Positions 48,074 through 62,300 of a DNA stretch of 64,000 nt are shown in pieces; position 1 is the first letter of the stretch, and every line of letters begins with the position of its first letter. A program made the translations under genes and the position numbers. Below the pieces are notes generated by a model, which worked only from the letters and a program-made list of their open reading frames with translations, was not told the origin of the DNA and searched no databases. The DNA comes from Acanthornis magna (taxonomy: Eukaryota; Chordata; Aves; Passeriformes; Acanthizidae), in NCBI GenBank assembly GCA_036785705.1, contig JAWUZG010000015.1, forward strand, positions 3,053,001-3,117,000. The letters are read 5' to 3'.

Positions 48074-48849
48074 GATCTATTTATTTTTGCCCTGTGCATG
48101 GCTGTGAAATATATTGAGGCTTTGTCAAGCCTTTACCTTTTGCTGATATCCCTCAGGGAGCTGCATTCCCTGGGAAACGTGGGCCATGCCTTTATATTGC
48201 ATTGCCCAAGGACCCCAAATTTCTGATCTGCATCAGCAGAACTCCCTTTACTTGTGACCTTGGGGCAGGTATTGCCCTGAAAACAGAATTTTAGCTGAGC
48301 AACTGTGAATACAGAGCAAGACCTTGAGGTGGCTCCACATTTTCATCACCAGTGTGGTGTATCTGACAGGTCTGACAGCAGGTCTGTGGGTTTGGCCCAT
48401 ATCTCTACTTTCTGCTATTTATTTTATACTTCTCTTCCCAACCTTTCTGTCCCCTCAGAGCTCCCCCCAGCTTTGCACTCAGCGAGGCACTAATTCCAGA
48501 CACCTGCAGATTGATTTTCTCTTCCCATGCCAAAACCACTCCAGTTTCTGCTCTCAGCCACCCTGCCAGGAACCCCAAACCCCTGCCCTGACCTCCCCGC
48601 TGGGATGCTCAGGCCCCCACAGCAGAGATAAGGCTGCAATGTGCTCTGGGAACAAAAACCAGGTGTAAAATGCAGCCTGGAGGGCAAGGCAGGGGAGAAT
48701 TCCCGTTGGCACAGGTGTAAATCTGTGCCAGCCGCAGGAGACCCCAGCCCAGAGGAGGGGATTAATCCCCTGCTGGGGTTTATCTCCACTCCCCCACAGC
48801 TCATCAAGCTCCTCTTAGAGTGATTGCCTAGAGCTTACGCTGGGAAGAA

Positions 48850-49150
48850 TTTAGACTCCTGTTGGTTGCATTGCATATTAATAATTTAAACAGGTAGGGC
48901 AATATATCAGACATATTTAAAAATCTTGCCATACTTTTTATGGTATTTTAAAATTGATGGCCCCTGGTTTAAATACAGGGACTCTGAAATACAGTTAATA
49001 CCGGCCATACTTCGCCATTACATCCATTTTTAATTATCAAGAACACCAGGCAAAGTTTGCAATATATTTAACAGAGTTTTATGTTTTGTCACAAGTACCT
49101 AAATTATTGATGTGCCGCACATTTTATTAAGCATAGCATTTCATAAGAAC
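48850..49150. promoter_or_regulatory. Candidate conserved noncoding element (AT-rich)
   Basis: About 300 bp of AT-rich unique DNA with 'attaataattt', 'taattatc' and interspersed CpGs ('ccggcc', 'ttcgcc', 'gccgca') that survive in a CpG-poor setting. That combination is common in conserved enhancers. The idea is untested here. Confidence 0.3.
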
Positions 49151-51404
49151 AATAGTTTGGGGATATAATTCCACCAAATTGTTGAGGCAGAGGGAGGAGC
49201 CTCCAGAAGCAATTCCTGAAGAGGGAGGGAGGTGGGTGAGAGCAAATCAGTTTTGCACTTCTCTTGGTGTTTTGGAGGGTGAGGATCAAAAAATCCCAGC
49301 TCTCTTTCTATGGGAGGACAGACAGGATCCTGGTTTTTACCTTGACACTGAAGAGATGTCTCCAAAAGGCTCTGGGTGCTTCCTCTGATGGAGGAAGGGA
49401 TTGAGGAAGGGATTTTCCTCCTTTAAGAGCTCTCTGTGGCTACACCCGGAGCAGGCAGAGCTTCACACACAGAACCTCACACATCCCCTCTCACCCCATG
49501 GCCCCCAGCAAAACCGAGCACTGCTACACCAGATTTAGACACGGGAAGCCTCAGATGATGCAAAGAGCCAGGAGCAGCAGAAGAATCAGAGAGGGCACCC
49601 CTAAAGAGCCACACAAAGAGTGCTAAACCAGCTCTCAGCTCCTCCTCCCTCCAGGTACCTACACAGAAACTTCTGGCCAAACATAACCTGGAGGTCACAG
49701 ACAGAGGAAGGACATGAGGGAGGAGAAAAACTGAAGCCAGGTAGAGTCACTGAGCTCAAACCCAGCTGGACAGTCCTGTCTCAGTGACTGGGGGTCACTT
49801 TGGCACAATATCCTTGACAAAAGCCACAAGGCTGCTCTTCCACGCTGGCTTTTCCCCATTGTTCTTTTTTATTGCTGGATAGACTGGCTCTGCTGGCCAC
49901 AGTTATTTTTCCTCCACAACTAAAGCTTGAACAAGCTGCCCTGGGGAGTGATTTTGGAAGCAGCTGCAATGTTTATTATCAGTGTGGGCAGGTTTTTATT
50001 CCTTTAACAGCCATCTATCACACCCCATTTGATTAGTTGTTATTTCCCACTATTTGTCCTCAGAAAGGCTGGAAACTTTTCTGTCCTGGAATGGGAGAAA
50101 AGATGGCAGTTCCAGCTCTGGAAACCAGGGACCACAGCAGCTTCATCCTGCACCAGGACTGACGGAGTCAGTCATTTGTACCAATATTGGGGAAGTCTTT
50201 TAAATCCCTCCCTATCAGGGTTGGGTTGATTTACACTGAAGTGTTTCAAATCAGCAAAAAGCACTGATCTCAATCCTATTTCTGATTGTACTTTTGAGTG
50301 ACTGCTGAGCCGAAAGTTTTATTCTTATTGGTGAGAAACCATTAAAACATGAACTACAATTAAATGTAGCCTTTACTTTCAATTCACTACCTCATCTGTA
50401 TGCATTTAGGCAAATACAGACACCTGCATTCATTCACAGTCTGATTTTTCCAATTTTTTGCCATGTTAAACAATGTTAAGTGATCCCTTTACTATTTACT
50501 AAATGATAGTTTATTTCCCACTTTTGTCAAACTGTACTTGGACAACTGGAACTGAATAAAAATGCACAAATCAGCATTTCAAACAGCTTTCTACCAATTA
50601 CAAGTTCTTCATGTGTGCTAGGCAATAAAAATATTTTTATTAAAACATGCTTTGCATTTCAATCTGATTTACAACACAAAAGAAGAACTGCATGTGATCA
50701 ATAAAATCGAATTGTTTGTTTCCAATAACTGGGGCCAAAACCCTGGAGATGTTAGTGCTAATTGAATGAAAATCAGGTGCAAGAAGATAATATCTGAGGT
50801 TGCAGAAAGAAAGCCACTCTCCTGAACTGTTTTTCAGTTTTGCTCTTATTAAATTTGAATTAATTGATTTTTGAGCTTTATTACTGGATGAAACTGCTTT
50901 AAAATAGAATTATTCTGTCTGGAATTCCTGAAAACGCCTGCTTTTAAAACAGAGGCAGCCCTTCAGCAAGGTCACTGCAGGTTGCCTCCATCCTTTCAGT
51001 GGGCTGAAGCATCAAAAAACTTCAGCAGTAAATGTCTTGCTTTAGCATTTTCATTTATTGTAAGTCTTTTAAATACATTAAATTAAGATCTTAATTTAGA
51101 TGGTCAGAATTTCACACTTAATTTTCTACTTTAAAAAAAAATCTGATTATTTTCAAGTCATCCATTTTTATCTGCCACATCTCCAATAAAAACCTCTTTT
51201 CAGGCAGAACATAAATAAGCTCCCAGGAAAAGAAAATGAACACCCACAGGTGGGCAAAGGGCGTGTTCACCCACCACATGAGCCAGGGCAGCCTCACATG
51301 AGCCGAGAGAGAGGACAGAGCTCCTGAAACTTTCACATATGAGGACTAAAGCTTCAACACTGCCCTGATCTCACACACCTTGTTTCTTCTGCATCCCACA
51401 GGAT

Positions 51405-51564
51405 GAGAGGCTGTGGCTGCCCCTGGATCCCTGAAGTGTCCAAGGCCAGGCCAGAAGGGGCTTGGAGCAACCTGGGACAGTGGAAGGTGTCCCTGCCCAT
51501 GGCAGGGGGGGAACTGGATGAGTTTTAAAGTCCCTTCCAACCCAAACCATTCTGTAATTCCATG
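51405..51564 (+). mobile_element. CR1 LINE, short 3' copy
   Basis: Starts at 'gagaggctgtggctgcccc', continues 'tggatccctgaagtgtcc', 'ggggcttggagcaacctgg', 'gtccctgcccatggcaggg' and 'cccttccaacccaaaccat', and ends 'tctgtaattccatgg'. It is about 160 bp with only light decay. Confidence 0.94.
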
Positions 51565-54500
51565 GATATGGATGGAGGGCAAGGACCAGGCAGCCCCTTA
51601 CCCTTCATCCAGCAGCCAGACTGGATGGTGATCTGATTTGTTGTACTTCAAAGGTGACAAAAGCTCTTGTCTCCTTCCAAGCTGCAGGTGGAGGTTGGAG
51701 AAACTTCAGTCTGTTGTTACCTTGAAGCAAAAGTGTTGAATTCTGATTGCCTTTTCACCAGATCACTGTGACCTACCAGAAAATTAATTTGCACCCACAT
51801 AAAGATAATCGAATGGCTACAAAAATTAGGAAAGAGGTTACACTGAAGGCAGAGCCTTCCTTCAGACTGTGTTTCAAAAGTCACTGAGAGTCTGTACACG
51901 GTACTGGAGATGAGAAGGGTGACTCCAGGAATCAATGCTGATATTGGCTCCAAAGAGAAAACAAAGCTGACAGGGCAGCAAATTGACTTGGACATGAGTA
52001 ATTACTTAAGTTATTAGTGTCCTTGTCTGTACCACCACCTAAAGCAGAGATGACAGGGAGCTCAGGAGGAGGCTGCGAGCAGGACAGCCACAGCATGCAC
52101 ATCCTGGGACCACCTGGCTCCCAAAGGACCCTTCTAACTTGAATTTCTTGGTGATCCTCGTTGTGCACAGCCCTCCCTGCAAGTGCAGCCTGGTACCTGA
52201 GTTGTGTGGAGCAGAATTTCTTGCAAAGGGAAAACAGGATATGTTAGGAAAAGCGTGGAGAATGTGAGACGCAGAATGGAGGGGAGAGAATTTGAGAGTC
52301 ACTGTATAAGCAGGGAGATGAAGAAAACAGGTACAAAATGCACAGATGCAGGGGGGCTGCCTCCCAGCCAGGGCTCACTCTTTTTAGTATGATTATATTT
52401 ACAGAAAGCCCAGACTTACCAAAACACGACTATTCTGCAGTTTGGGCAGCCCCCTGTGGGGCTGCACCACTGTTAATGCCAAATAGCTTGGGAACCAGTG
52501 TTGCCTAGACATAAAATTAATTTACAATGAGTTTTGTGTCCCCTCCCCACGCTTTATCCAGCCCTGGGCCAGCAAGAGGAATCTTTTTGGCTTTGTGCCC
52601 CAAGCTCCACCAGCACATCCTGTGTGTTGTGCTCTCCCCAGAGCTCGGTAGTGCTGAATTCCCTCCTGCAGAGCAGGCTCCACTGAGCGTTTGGGGACAC
52701 TGAGGTGCTGCTGAAGTGGCCACGTTCCAGACACATCCCCTCACCACCAGCACAGAGCATCCATCCCCTGTACCAACTCAAAGGGATTTTACATGATGCA
52801 GGGAGAATGAGATCATCCAAATGCATCCACGCAGACAGAAGAGAAACAACGGAAAAACAACTCAAAACACAGGGTACATCTTTCAAAACAGTGACCAGGA
52901 GGCATTTGGTGAGAAATGTAGGCCAGCTCCCACATGAGGGGCATGCATTTTTCATGACCATCCCCATCCTTGATATTTCTAACCTTCAAACATAAGGGAA
53001 GAGGGGTTTCCCCTCCTCTGCTCCCACCAGCTGCAGCTTGGCCCTGCTGTAGACCGGAGCAGCTCAGGGTGGGTGGAGAAGGAAAGGAGTCACCAAGGAG
53101 TCCCTCACTCTCTTAAAAGCCAAGCTTGGTCCTAGGGAAAAAAAAAAATCAGAAAGGATCTGAGTCCTCCTTGAAGTGGAAAAACAGAAATAATACACCC
53201 CACGAAGTAATAAAGCAGAGTTTAGAAATGAACAAGTGAGCAACAAGAGGAGGAATTTATCTTAAAGGATGCTCTCTTATTTGAATCCATCAAAAAGGGG
53301 AACTCACCTCCTGCCCCAGCCTGTCTTGGGTGAACAATGCAGGAAACATCAATAAGTGGGTGTTCCTGGCTGCTTGTGTTTTACCTCTATATTTACCACC
53401 CCCTTCTGTGCAGATGAGAAGGGAGATGTAGGAAGCCTCAGGATAAAGAAATGAAAGAAAAAAAAGGAAGCCCCCAGTCCTGGAGGAAGAACAGCAAAGT
53501 TTATTTTTTTATGAGGATTACACCAGAGGAGGAAGCAAACTAACAGCCTGTGAGCTAATCAGGGGAACAGTCCCTCGACACACTCTTCTCCCTGCTCGCT
53601 GTGTTTCACAGCTGCTGACATCTCACAGAGGTGCTGTTTCACACTCCCATCACTTGCTCAGTCCCAGAGAGCATGGCTGGAGCTGCTGCAGTCCCCCAGT
53701 GCAGCTGATGCCAGCGCTGCCCATTGTCACCAGCGGCTGGTGCCGCTGCCTGCCCAGCCCAGGGCACAGCCCCAGGTCTCCACCTCCTCCCCAAAGCGAG
53801 TGGAGTGGCTGAAGAAGGAGGATTCCCCAAGGGAGTTTGCTCAGGGTCCCATCTTCAAAGCAAAATAGCAGCTCAGGAAAAGCACATCAGCACACGAGGT
53901 TTTTTCCTCCCCTCCAAAGATTAAATAATGGATGGTGAAGCACTTTCTATCCTCTGAACTTGCCCACATTCAGTGCCTTCAGAACAAGGGCAGCATTCCC
54001 AAGTATCCCACAAGTTGTGACCCCTCGGTAGAGGATGAGCTGTACCTGAGCTCCCACCCTGCTCCAGACACCCACGAGCCCCAGCACAAGCCCCGTGAAG
54101 GAAAAGTCTCGCCCTGATATCAAATCTGTGTCACACAAGTTGTACCAAACTAGAATTTGTGGGCTCTTCTGGACTGAAGGATTCATCCTGGGGATGTGCC
54201 CTGCAACTGAGGGCAATTTTTTGAGAAAACATTCCTTTAAGGAAGCACTGATTTTTCAGAAATTTTCAGGATAACTTATGCCCATTTCTGGGCAGGACAG
54301 GGAGATCTCCCCTGTATCTGAGTGCCATATAAAGGCTGTGATCACTGCCCTCTAAAGGGACACCTCCCATTAATAAACCTTACTTTAGCTTCATTTTAAT
54401 TCCAGTCCAGCAGCCCCCAGGCACATGAACACAAGGTTCCTCCATACAGAGTACTTTCAGCAATCCTTCCCAGAGCCCTAACTCACAGACCTATTTCCCC

Positions 54501-56210
54501 ACTCGTACACACCCCTGGTGATGTACATGAGCAGCACAGATCCCCTTTGGCACAAACAGGTATTTATGTTTGCCTCCTCCATGTGCAAATACCCTGCACA
54601 TGCCCAGGAGAGCTGCAGCAGAATTTTGGTCTCTATTCTTGGCCCTCTTCATGCAGCAATGGGAATCACAGTGTAAGGCAGCTCTCCTGGGGCCTCTTCA
54701 GCACAAATAGGAAGAAACTTCCTTCACATCAGCTTGGTATCAAGGGCAAAAGGATAGTGCTTCCATGCCTGGCTGCCAGCTGGAGGTTAAAGCCTCAAAT
54801 TTGATGCTGGAGGTGCTTTTGTGTGAGGGTCTGGGCTAACACTGAGTTCTGGCTTTGTCACAATGTGTGGTTGGGGACAGCCCAGGCACAACTCATTTCA
54901 ATCCCCTCCTGTCTCCCAGGGCAGACAGAGCTCCCCCCTCCCTCAGGGCTGGACACCAGCAAAAAGTGTCAGTCAGGTGGGATTTCTGTTCTTTTGCAGG
55001 TGTTTTTTCCTTTTGTAAACCACAAAAACCAAGTGAGTGACAAGGAGTAGGTGATACAGAAAAGCTTAAATCAGTAATGCCAACAAATGCTTCATATCAG
55101 CCTATATGCTGAGTGACAGCAGCCCTTTCACAGATCCTGATGTCTTAATTGCAGCTGCTCTGTGCCAGCAGCATTCAAACTTCTCTCAGCATGCCCAGGA
55201 GCCAGCACTGAGGCACCAGAGGAAATTTGCTGTGAAAAATCTACAAGAAACCCAGGGCTTGAAGCCACGCCAGGGTCACGACACACACAGGAATTGCAAC
55301 CATGGAAGATACAGAGCCAGAATTCCAAATCCCCAAGCATCCCTCTCAGCAAAGCCTTCACCAGGCTACAGGGCATTGTACAGGGAAAATATGACTCTTA
55401 TTTGCTGTATAAACACATTGCAGTTGTGTTCATTACCCGGACTTGCATCTCTGCTCAGCCGTGGCACATTAAATGCAAATAAAAGAGAAGGAGTTAAGCT
55501 GCATTTAGCCGCACATTGAGGGAAGCTTGTGCTGCTGAGGGGCTCGCAGATGCACTTCACAGGAAGGGAGCCAGAGCTCCCTAACAGCTCTCCCTGCAAA
55601 TTGCTAGCTGCTGCTGAAAAGCTCACAGGGCTTTTCCTCCTTTCCCTTTGTTCCTGGAGCTATGAACAAAAGGCATGTGAGTAACTACTTCCCACATTAG
55701 CAAACACGCCACAGAGCCAGTGCTGTCCACTGTTGTTTATGCTTTCTTATTTACAGCTGAAAAATTAAACAAGAATTTTAGTTATTAGCAGGAGCCCTTT
55801 ACAACACACTGAACAAAGCTATTTTGCAACATTTCCAGCAGCAGGGAAACATGAGATATTAAGAATAAGCTACCTGAGAGAAAAGAAAGTAATGCCCAGA
55901 GGTAGGAAGATGCAGCAAACCTGGAGGAAGAGGGTCTGAGACGTTGGTGAATCTCTGCCACAGTGGCAAAAAAATTATAAAATGCTGGTGGGGCATCCAT
56001 AGGGAATGAGTGTGAATCCAGTGGTCCTCAGCACCTTTAATAGCAAGGCAAAACATTTGAGCAGTCTGAGGCACTTTCCATCCCAGGTCTCATTAAGGCT
56101 GGGAAGTATTTTAGGCTGATAATGCTGGAGATAGAAGCTGGGCACTAAAGGTGTTCCTAATGTGACAGCTACAGAGTGTTGCTGCTCGCTCGGGAGGGCA
56201 TTCTGCATTA
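51565..56210. other. Long unique non-coding interval
   Basis: About 4.6 kb with no gene or repeat recognised. Open frames up to 137 aa (52,554-52,967, - and 55,106-55,519, +) overlap antisense frames and show no domain. An A-run of 11 lies near 53,138-53,148. Confidence 0.5.
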
Positions 56211-56370
56211 AATGGCTCCAAATTGACAGAGAGGAGGTTTAGATGGGATATTAGGAAGAAATTTCCCCCTGTGAGGGTGGTGAGGCCCTGGCACAGGTGC
56301 CCAGAGAAGCTGTGGCTGCCCCTGGATCCCTGGCAGTGTCCAAGACCAGAGTGACCAGCAGGACTTGAAA
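56211..56370 (+). mobile_element. CR1 LINE fragment lacking its 3' end
   Basis: Starts 'aatggctccaaattgacag', then 'gatgggatattaggaag', 'ccctgtgagggtggtgagg', 'ccctggcacaggtgcccag', 'ctggatccctggcagtgt' and 'caagaccagagtgaccagc'. The remaining 3' part with the octamer end is absent, so this copy was truncated after insertion or by recombination. Confidence 0.92.
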
Positions 56371-59300
56371 ACAGAACAGAAGATTTTCAAGTGTTTCTGA
56401 ATCTTTTCTCTATAGCTTGTGCTCATTCTATCCTGCAGTTATTTTTATTTATCACTCACTCCAAAAATACTTTCTGAGGCACTTCTCTGGTGCCACAATT
56501 GCCCAGGCTGTGCCTTGCTGGGGAGCAGCAGCAGCTGGTCCTGGGGCAGAGCTGCCTGGCTCTCTCTGCAGGGCCAGCCCCCCACCACCCCCATGCTGCT
56601 CGGGCTTCTTTCAAACACAATTATTCAAAGGAAACTTTGGCTTTGCAGCAAACCTCACTGAGGCACAGAGGCAGTGAGAGGATCCAGCAGCAGAAGGAAA
56701 GGGCACACATTACTCATTATTATTTCATTTGTGGTTCAAGGATCTGTGTATTTGTCAGAAGCCTTTTCCGCTGCCCTCTCCTCGTGCCAGCTCTCTGATC
56801 ACCAGCCCATAACCCCACACAGCTGATCCAAGCTGGGATCCCCAAGGCCAGCAGGGCAGGGGCAGCGTGGTGCTTCAAAGCCACCCTGGCAGATGGCAGC
56901 TCCCCACACGCCAGAGAAGACCCCACACTTCCCCACCACATCCCATGAAATAGGAAAGCAAAACCTCCCCCATGCTGCTGGCAGGGCACCCAACCCAGGA
57001 ACAAACCTGCCCAGCCATGGGTACAGGGTGGCCAAGGCTCCCACTCACCTCCCAAGGGCTCTGACTGAGACCAGGGAGACAACTTGGATAAAAATTTGAA
57101 ATATCCAGATATTTAGATTCAGGAGCACCCTCTGCTTTTAGATTTAGGCTTCTCAGCTCTGAGGAAATAAGAATACTCTGGTGCTCCATTTTTTTTTTAA
57201 TATTAATTTCCCAGATTATTATGGAACAAGGAGATTTGCTTTCAAATGCTAATTTTTTTTCCTTTTTTTTTTGAAAGCACAATCCTTTGAGCTGGCTGGT
57301 TCCAACTGTTTGAAGGTTTTGTTTTAAAATTAAACTTCCCTTCATAGAAATTTCAATAGCTACAATATTTCCATGGCTTAGGTGAGCCAAGAGCAAAGAC
57401 GACCTCAAAGACCTGTAGCAACCCAGCTAAGCTGGGCTTTGCATTGTGCACCCAAAGAGGCAGGAAATAGCCTGGAACTAAGCTCAGGGAATGGAAAGCA
57501 GGATGGTTGTGTCTGGCAGTGCTAAAAAATGCAAAGACACCAGGAGGGCACCTCCTGCATAACTCATCTGCCTTCAAGCAGCAGCTCAGTAAGAACTGCA
57601 CATAGCTGGGGCCAGAAGTGAAGCCAGCTCACTGAAGCAGCCAAAAAAAAAATCAAGTTGGGCAGAAAAAGGAAGGATTTGAGTCATCTCAAGCATCCCA
57701 ATGTATTTTCCCACTTTACCCAATAACAAAGGGATAACTTGAAAGGGTGACCAAGGTCCTTCCTACATGGCAGCTCTTCCAGCACACAATTCTCACATCC
57801 AACAACATTCTCAGGTTTAAATTTTCCCTCAGGCTGTTTAAACCCTTGCAGAGGCACCTGTAGGTTCTGGGATAACATCTGCTATACCCAAAGGAAGATG
57901 GTGGAAAACTAAAATTTCACCAACTGCTTGAGATGGAGGTGATCCACAGGCGGGAGCTGAGTCCCATCCGTGGGGAACTGGGCTCAACTTTGTGACAGGT
58001 TGTGTGTGTAACCTTCACCAAATCATCTAATTTCTCCCCATTCACTGTCTGTCATGGGTAGATAATTACATTTATCTTCTTTTTTCTTTTTTTTTTTGTG
58101 AGCATGGAGACACAAAATCAGTGAGGAAACCACATTCAGGCATTCAGAGATACCTTAGAGCCACAGGTTCTAATCCACAGTTTCTAAAAAGCCAAGCTGT
58201 GCTGAGACCTCTCATCAGCAAAAAGCCTGGTTTCAGCAATGACCAAGCCCAACTCCTAAACACGCTGGATCCTTTCCTGTGTTCAAGAAATGCTGAGAGC
58301 ATTTGTCAGTGAGCTTCCAAAAAAACTCAGAGTGTTTAGACATAGTTTTAGTGTTGCTTACACAAAGACACACAAATAGTGCACAGAAGATGCTGTATGA
58401 GGCCCATAAGCCACATTTCTCCCCTTTTCTTGCTACTCTTCACAAAATTAACTCAAAAAGCCTCATCTCTTTTTGCCCTTGGCACATTCCCTCCAGATAC
58501 ATTTTATTGCCCAGTAAAGTCCAGCAAGTCCTGTTTTTTACTATGTTTGCAGTCAGTGGACACCAAGAATAAACAAGTACCTTTTTATTTATGTTTTTAA
58601 TAACAACCAATAACTGCAAGGAGCTGGGTGGTACTGCAGAGAAATCCCACAGAACATTTACTTTTACTCCAGGGACTGATGGAACCTTTTCCTTTCAAGG
58701 CCTCCCTGCAACCCTGACACTGAACAGGCTGCAGTATGAGCCTGGCTCATCAGCAGTGTCGATACATTGGTGATTTCTGTCCCCATTTTCAGTAGATGAG
58801 CACCAGAGGGGAGCTTGGGGCTTCCCATACACTGAGCATCCCCTCCTGATGCCAGGCAGAGCAAGGGGAAGGCATTTATTAGCTGTGCATGTCCCACAGA
58901 TAATAAATAAGCAAACAATAAATAAGCAAATGTGGATCCTAGCACTGACAACTTGGCAGCTCACACCAGCACATAGTGCCTGGCATGGGAAAGAAGAAAT
59001 AACTTATATTTAAGAAGAAATAAGTTCTCTGCAGCTGTCGGTTCAGTAGAAATCCATTGTACAGAACCCATAATTACAAGTATGGGGGCATCATAAGTCA
59101 ATTTATTTCCTTTTTTCCTCCTTCCCAGTGGAGCTTTAAGGGAAAGACACATTTCTATAAAGAATGCGGTGCATTTCAGTGACACTTGCCCCATTACATG
59201 AAATAAAGCACACCCCCTCTATTTCTCCAGCCCTGCATGGAGCCCAAAGACTGCACTACAGTCAATTCATAGATCAGGGATTATTCCTAATGGAGACAGC

Positions 59301-62300
59301 ATGACAAAATTCATTTAATATTCTCCTTGGATTCAAAATAATAATATTGTCAACTAAATAAAAGGCAAGCATTCATTTGTATGTAAAACAGTTGGTTATA
59401 TCAGGCCTATTTATGTCTGCTCTGCCTTCCAGCTACAAAGATTTATGACTGAACACCCAAGGGACCTTTATATATCTATCCAAATTCATGCATTTTTTTC
59501 ATTAACCTGTGTACTGGCATCTTGTACAACTTGGCGTGAAACAATAATATAGATTTCTTTTCCTTTATATTTAGGCACAGGAAGAAAAAGTTCCTGCCAA
59601 TAACAGCAATAATGAATAAACTCTCTCTGGGCTGGTTTGTCACACACAAATACAGATCTGTATTTAAATGTGCATAGATATGTGTGGAAATGTACACACA
59701 GACACATTATGGACACAGGTGTCTATACACACACAGAGGGGGGTTCTGCTCCTCCCTCTGCCTGTTCTTTTCCATCTCCCATTTCAATTCTACCCCAGCC
59801 TTCCCACCCTGTAGCAATGTCAGACTTGTTCTTTCAGTATCTCCCTGGTGACAGGACAGAAACAGCTGCAATAAATTACTCAGTGTGCTTTTTTTTTTTC
59901 TTTTCATTAAATATATTTTTTAAAGTGAAAGTTTGAAAGGCAGGAGTGTGTTTGTATAGAGGTAAAACAACCACCTTTCTAACCCCTGGAAAATTACTGC
60001 TGGATGAAAGAGGCAAAAATCTGGAGGTTATGGAACAAAACCCAGATGCTGTTCAGACTAATGATACCAAAGTTTCTTAACTTGACCATTTGGGGGTTTT
60101 CCCCTCATTTTTTTGGTTAGACTGACTATAGCATTTTCTTTGTTTAAGTTTTCAGCCTTCCAAAAAGAGACTTCACATCTCACATCCCTGACAGCTGCCT
60201 GAGCCCTGAGGAGGAGAATGGCCCCAGACCTATTTTGTATTTTGGTGATGGGGAGGGCAAGACCCAGGTGCAGGAGGGGCTGAGCTGGCTGCTGCAGGGA
60301 GTGGGATGGGAGCAGAATTAATCCTCTGTTCCCTGCTCTCAACACCATCAATTCCCTGCAATTCCACTTCTAGAAAATACCACTCTTCTGGCAAAACCTC
60401 TTTTTGAGGTGCCAGCAGAGCAACCAGGATCACCACAGCAACAAATGCCTCCTGCAGCCCCGTGGCTTCCCTGCTTCATCCTAAACCTGCTCATCACAAC
60501 CAGCCCCTTGTCCCATCCCTGCTCCTTGCTGGCACCTCATACACGACTCAGGTGCTGCAGGGGAATTTCTACTCCATGTGGGATTATTTTTGATGGAAAC
60601 TGAGCATTCTGCCTTCCCTTGTAGGCTGTTGGGAGAACAGTCAACATTTTGAAGGGAACGAGGAACAAGAATCCAGGAAACATCTGCAACTCAGATCCTC
60701 ATGTATACCAAATTCTGGTAAAGTTCAACTTCTCTGCTTAAACCAAACACAAAAATAAAAAAAGCAAACAAAAAAACCCTGAAAAACTTCTTTCCAGGAG
60801 AGTCTTATTCTTCATTCTTTTCTTCTAAGAACTGCCAATGTTTGTCCTTTGAGGCTTGGCAGGGAGGCAGGCAGGAGGCTGAGGTTTTTCTGGAACAGCA
60901 GCACATGCAAGGAGCATTTTTATCCCAGCCATCCTCAGAGTTGGACTTCCACCTTCCACAAACACACTGATAGGGCTTTTGCTGAGGTAGCATTACCCAA
61001 TTCCTGCCACCCAAAGCAGTCCCTTCCCAGCAGCAGCCAGGAGCCATTACACCTGTCTGAAGCACTCACCATTGAGGTGACAGGCTGCTTCCCCACCCTC
61101 TGCCTCTTCCAAGGCATCATTGAACCCCTTAAGTAAGCAGTAAAACAAGTACAGGAGCCGGGTGGAAAAGCTCAAGCATAAATCTCTGGGGTTTCATACT
61201 CGAGTACTGTATTTTTTATGCTTAATAACTCAGGCTGAGGCAGAGCAATACACCTCAAGGGAAAAGACCAACATTCCCAGGTGAAGCTATGGCTGAAGCA
61301 TAGTTCTTGCTCTCAGGCTTGAAAATTTCAGAGTTCCTTCAGTTTTTTCTAAAAGTGGCTCTTGAGGTACGATTTTCAGCTGGGCTTCATCCTATGCTCC
61401 TGCTACACGGGTGCAGCCTATTTACAACCTGCTGCCTGCAGGGGAACAAAGATGGGACCCAGCGTCTGGGTTGGAGAGTATAGCAGGGTCAGACAATCAG
61501 GATGGGCCACTCAATTGTCCAGAAAAACATCTTCCCACCCTCACAGGGATTCCTAGGGCTCTGGCTACAGGATTCAGGCCCTGACCTGCCATGTCTGTCT
61601 TCAAGAAGTGTTCCTAGGACCTGTAGCTGCCAAGAGGTGGCTCAGTATGTTGGATATTGAAATGGATCCAAGCATCTCCCACAAAGCCTGGCCCAGGAGA
61701 AAGAGCAGTGTGGAGGAACCTCACCTTTATGCTGCCATCAGCCCCACCCTCCTCTTCCTATGGGAAAGGTTTTGGTCAAGACCTCATCCAATAAACCACC
61801 TCAGCAATCAGCAGGACATGGCATTGCATTTTGAGAGGTGCCTGTGAGTCCTCTGTTAATGAGGCTATTGCCCAGAAGGTCTGGGAACACATTTCAGTCC
61901 AGAAAATTATATATTACTTCCTTCCTAGATGGAATTCCCTGCTCTGCAGGCTGTCATGGCTCTATACCTCATCCCTCATGGGATATGATATTTTGTACAC
62001 TAACTCTCAGAGACAAAATTTAGACCTCCAGGGGAAACTTTAATGTCAAATTTAAATATTCATTGTATAGCAAGCCTGCACCTATGCTTCCCTTGGCTAG
62101 GCTGGTGCTGTGGCTGACTCACAGATTTCCTGCACTGGAAAACCTCGACTTTGTCCCTAGGACAGTTGTGAAAAAGTCAGTTTTGGAGTCCCCCCAGCAG
62201 CCAGCACAGGGTGTCGATGTGAGTAGCAGCAGAGGATGACAACATTCCACCCCCTGGCTGTCTATCCCAGGATGGCTCCTGACTTGATGGATCCCTCTCT

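Larger units (their letters stand above)
46923..51404. other. Long unique non-coding interval
   Basis: About 4.5 kb without a recognised gene or transposon. It contains a mixed T/C run at about 47,780-47,796, a 19-base poly(A) at 48,055-48,073, an AT-rich block at 48,850-49,150 listed separately, and a broad AT-rich stretch at 50,230-51,150 with almost no open frames. Confidence 0.5.
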
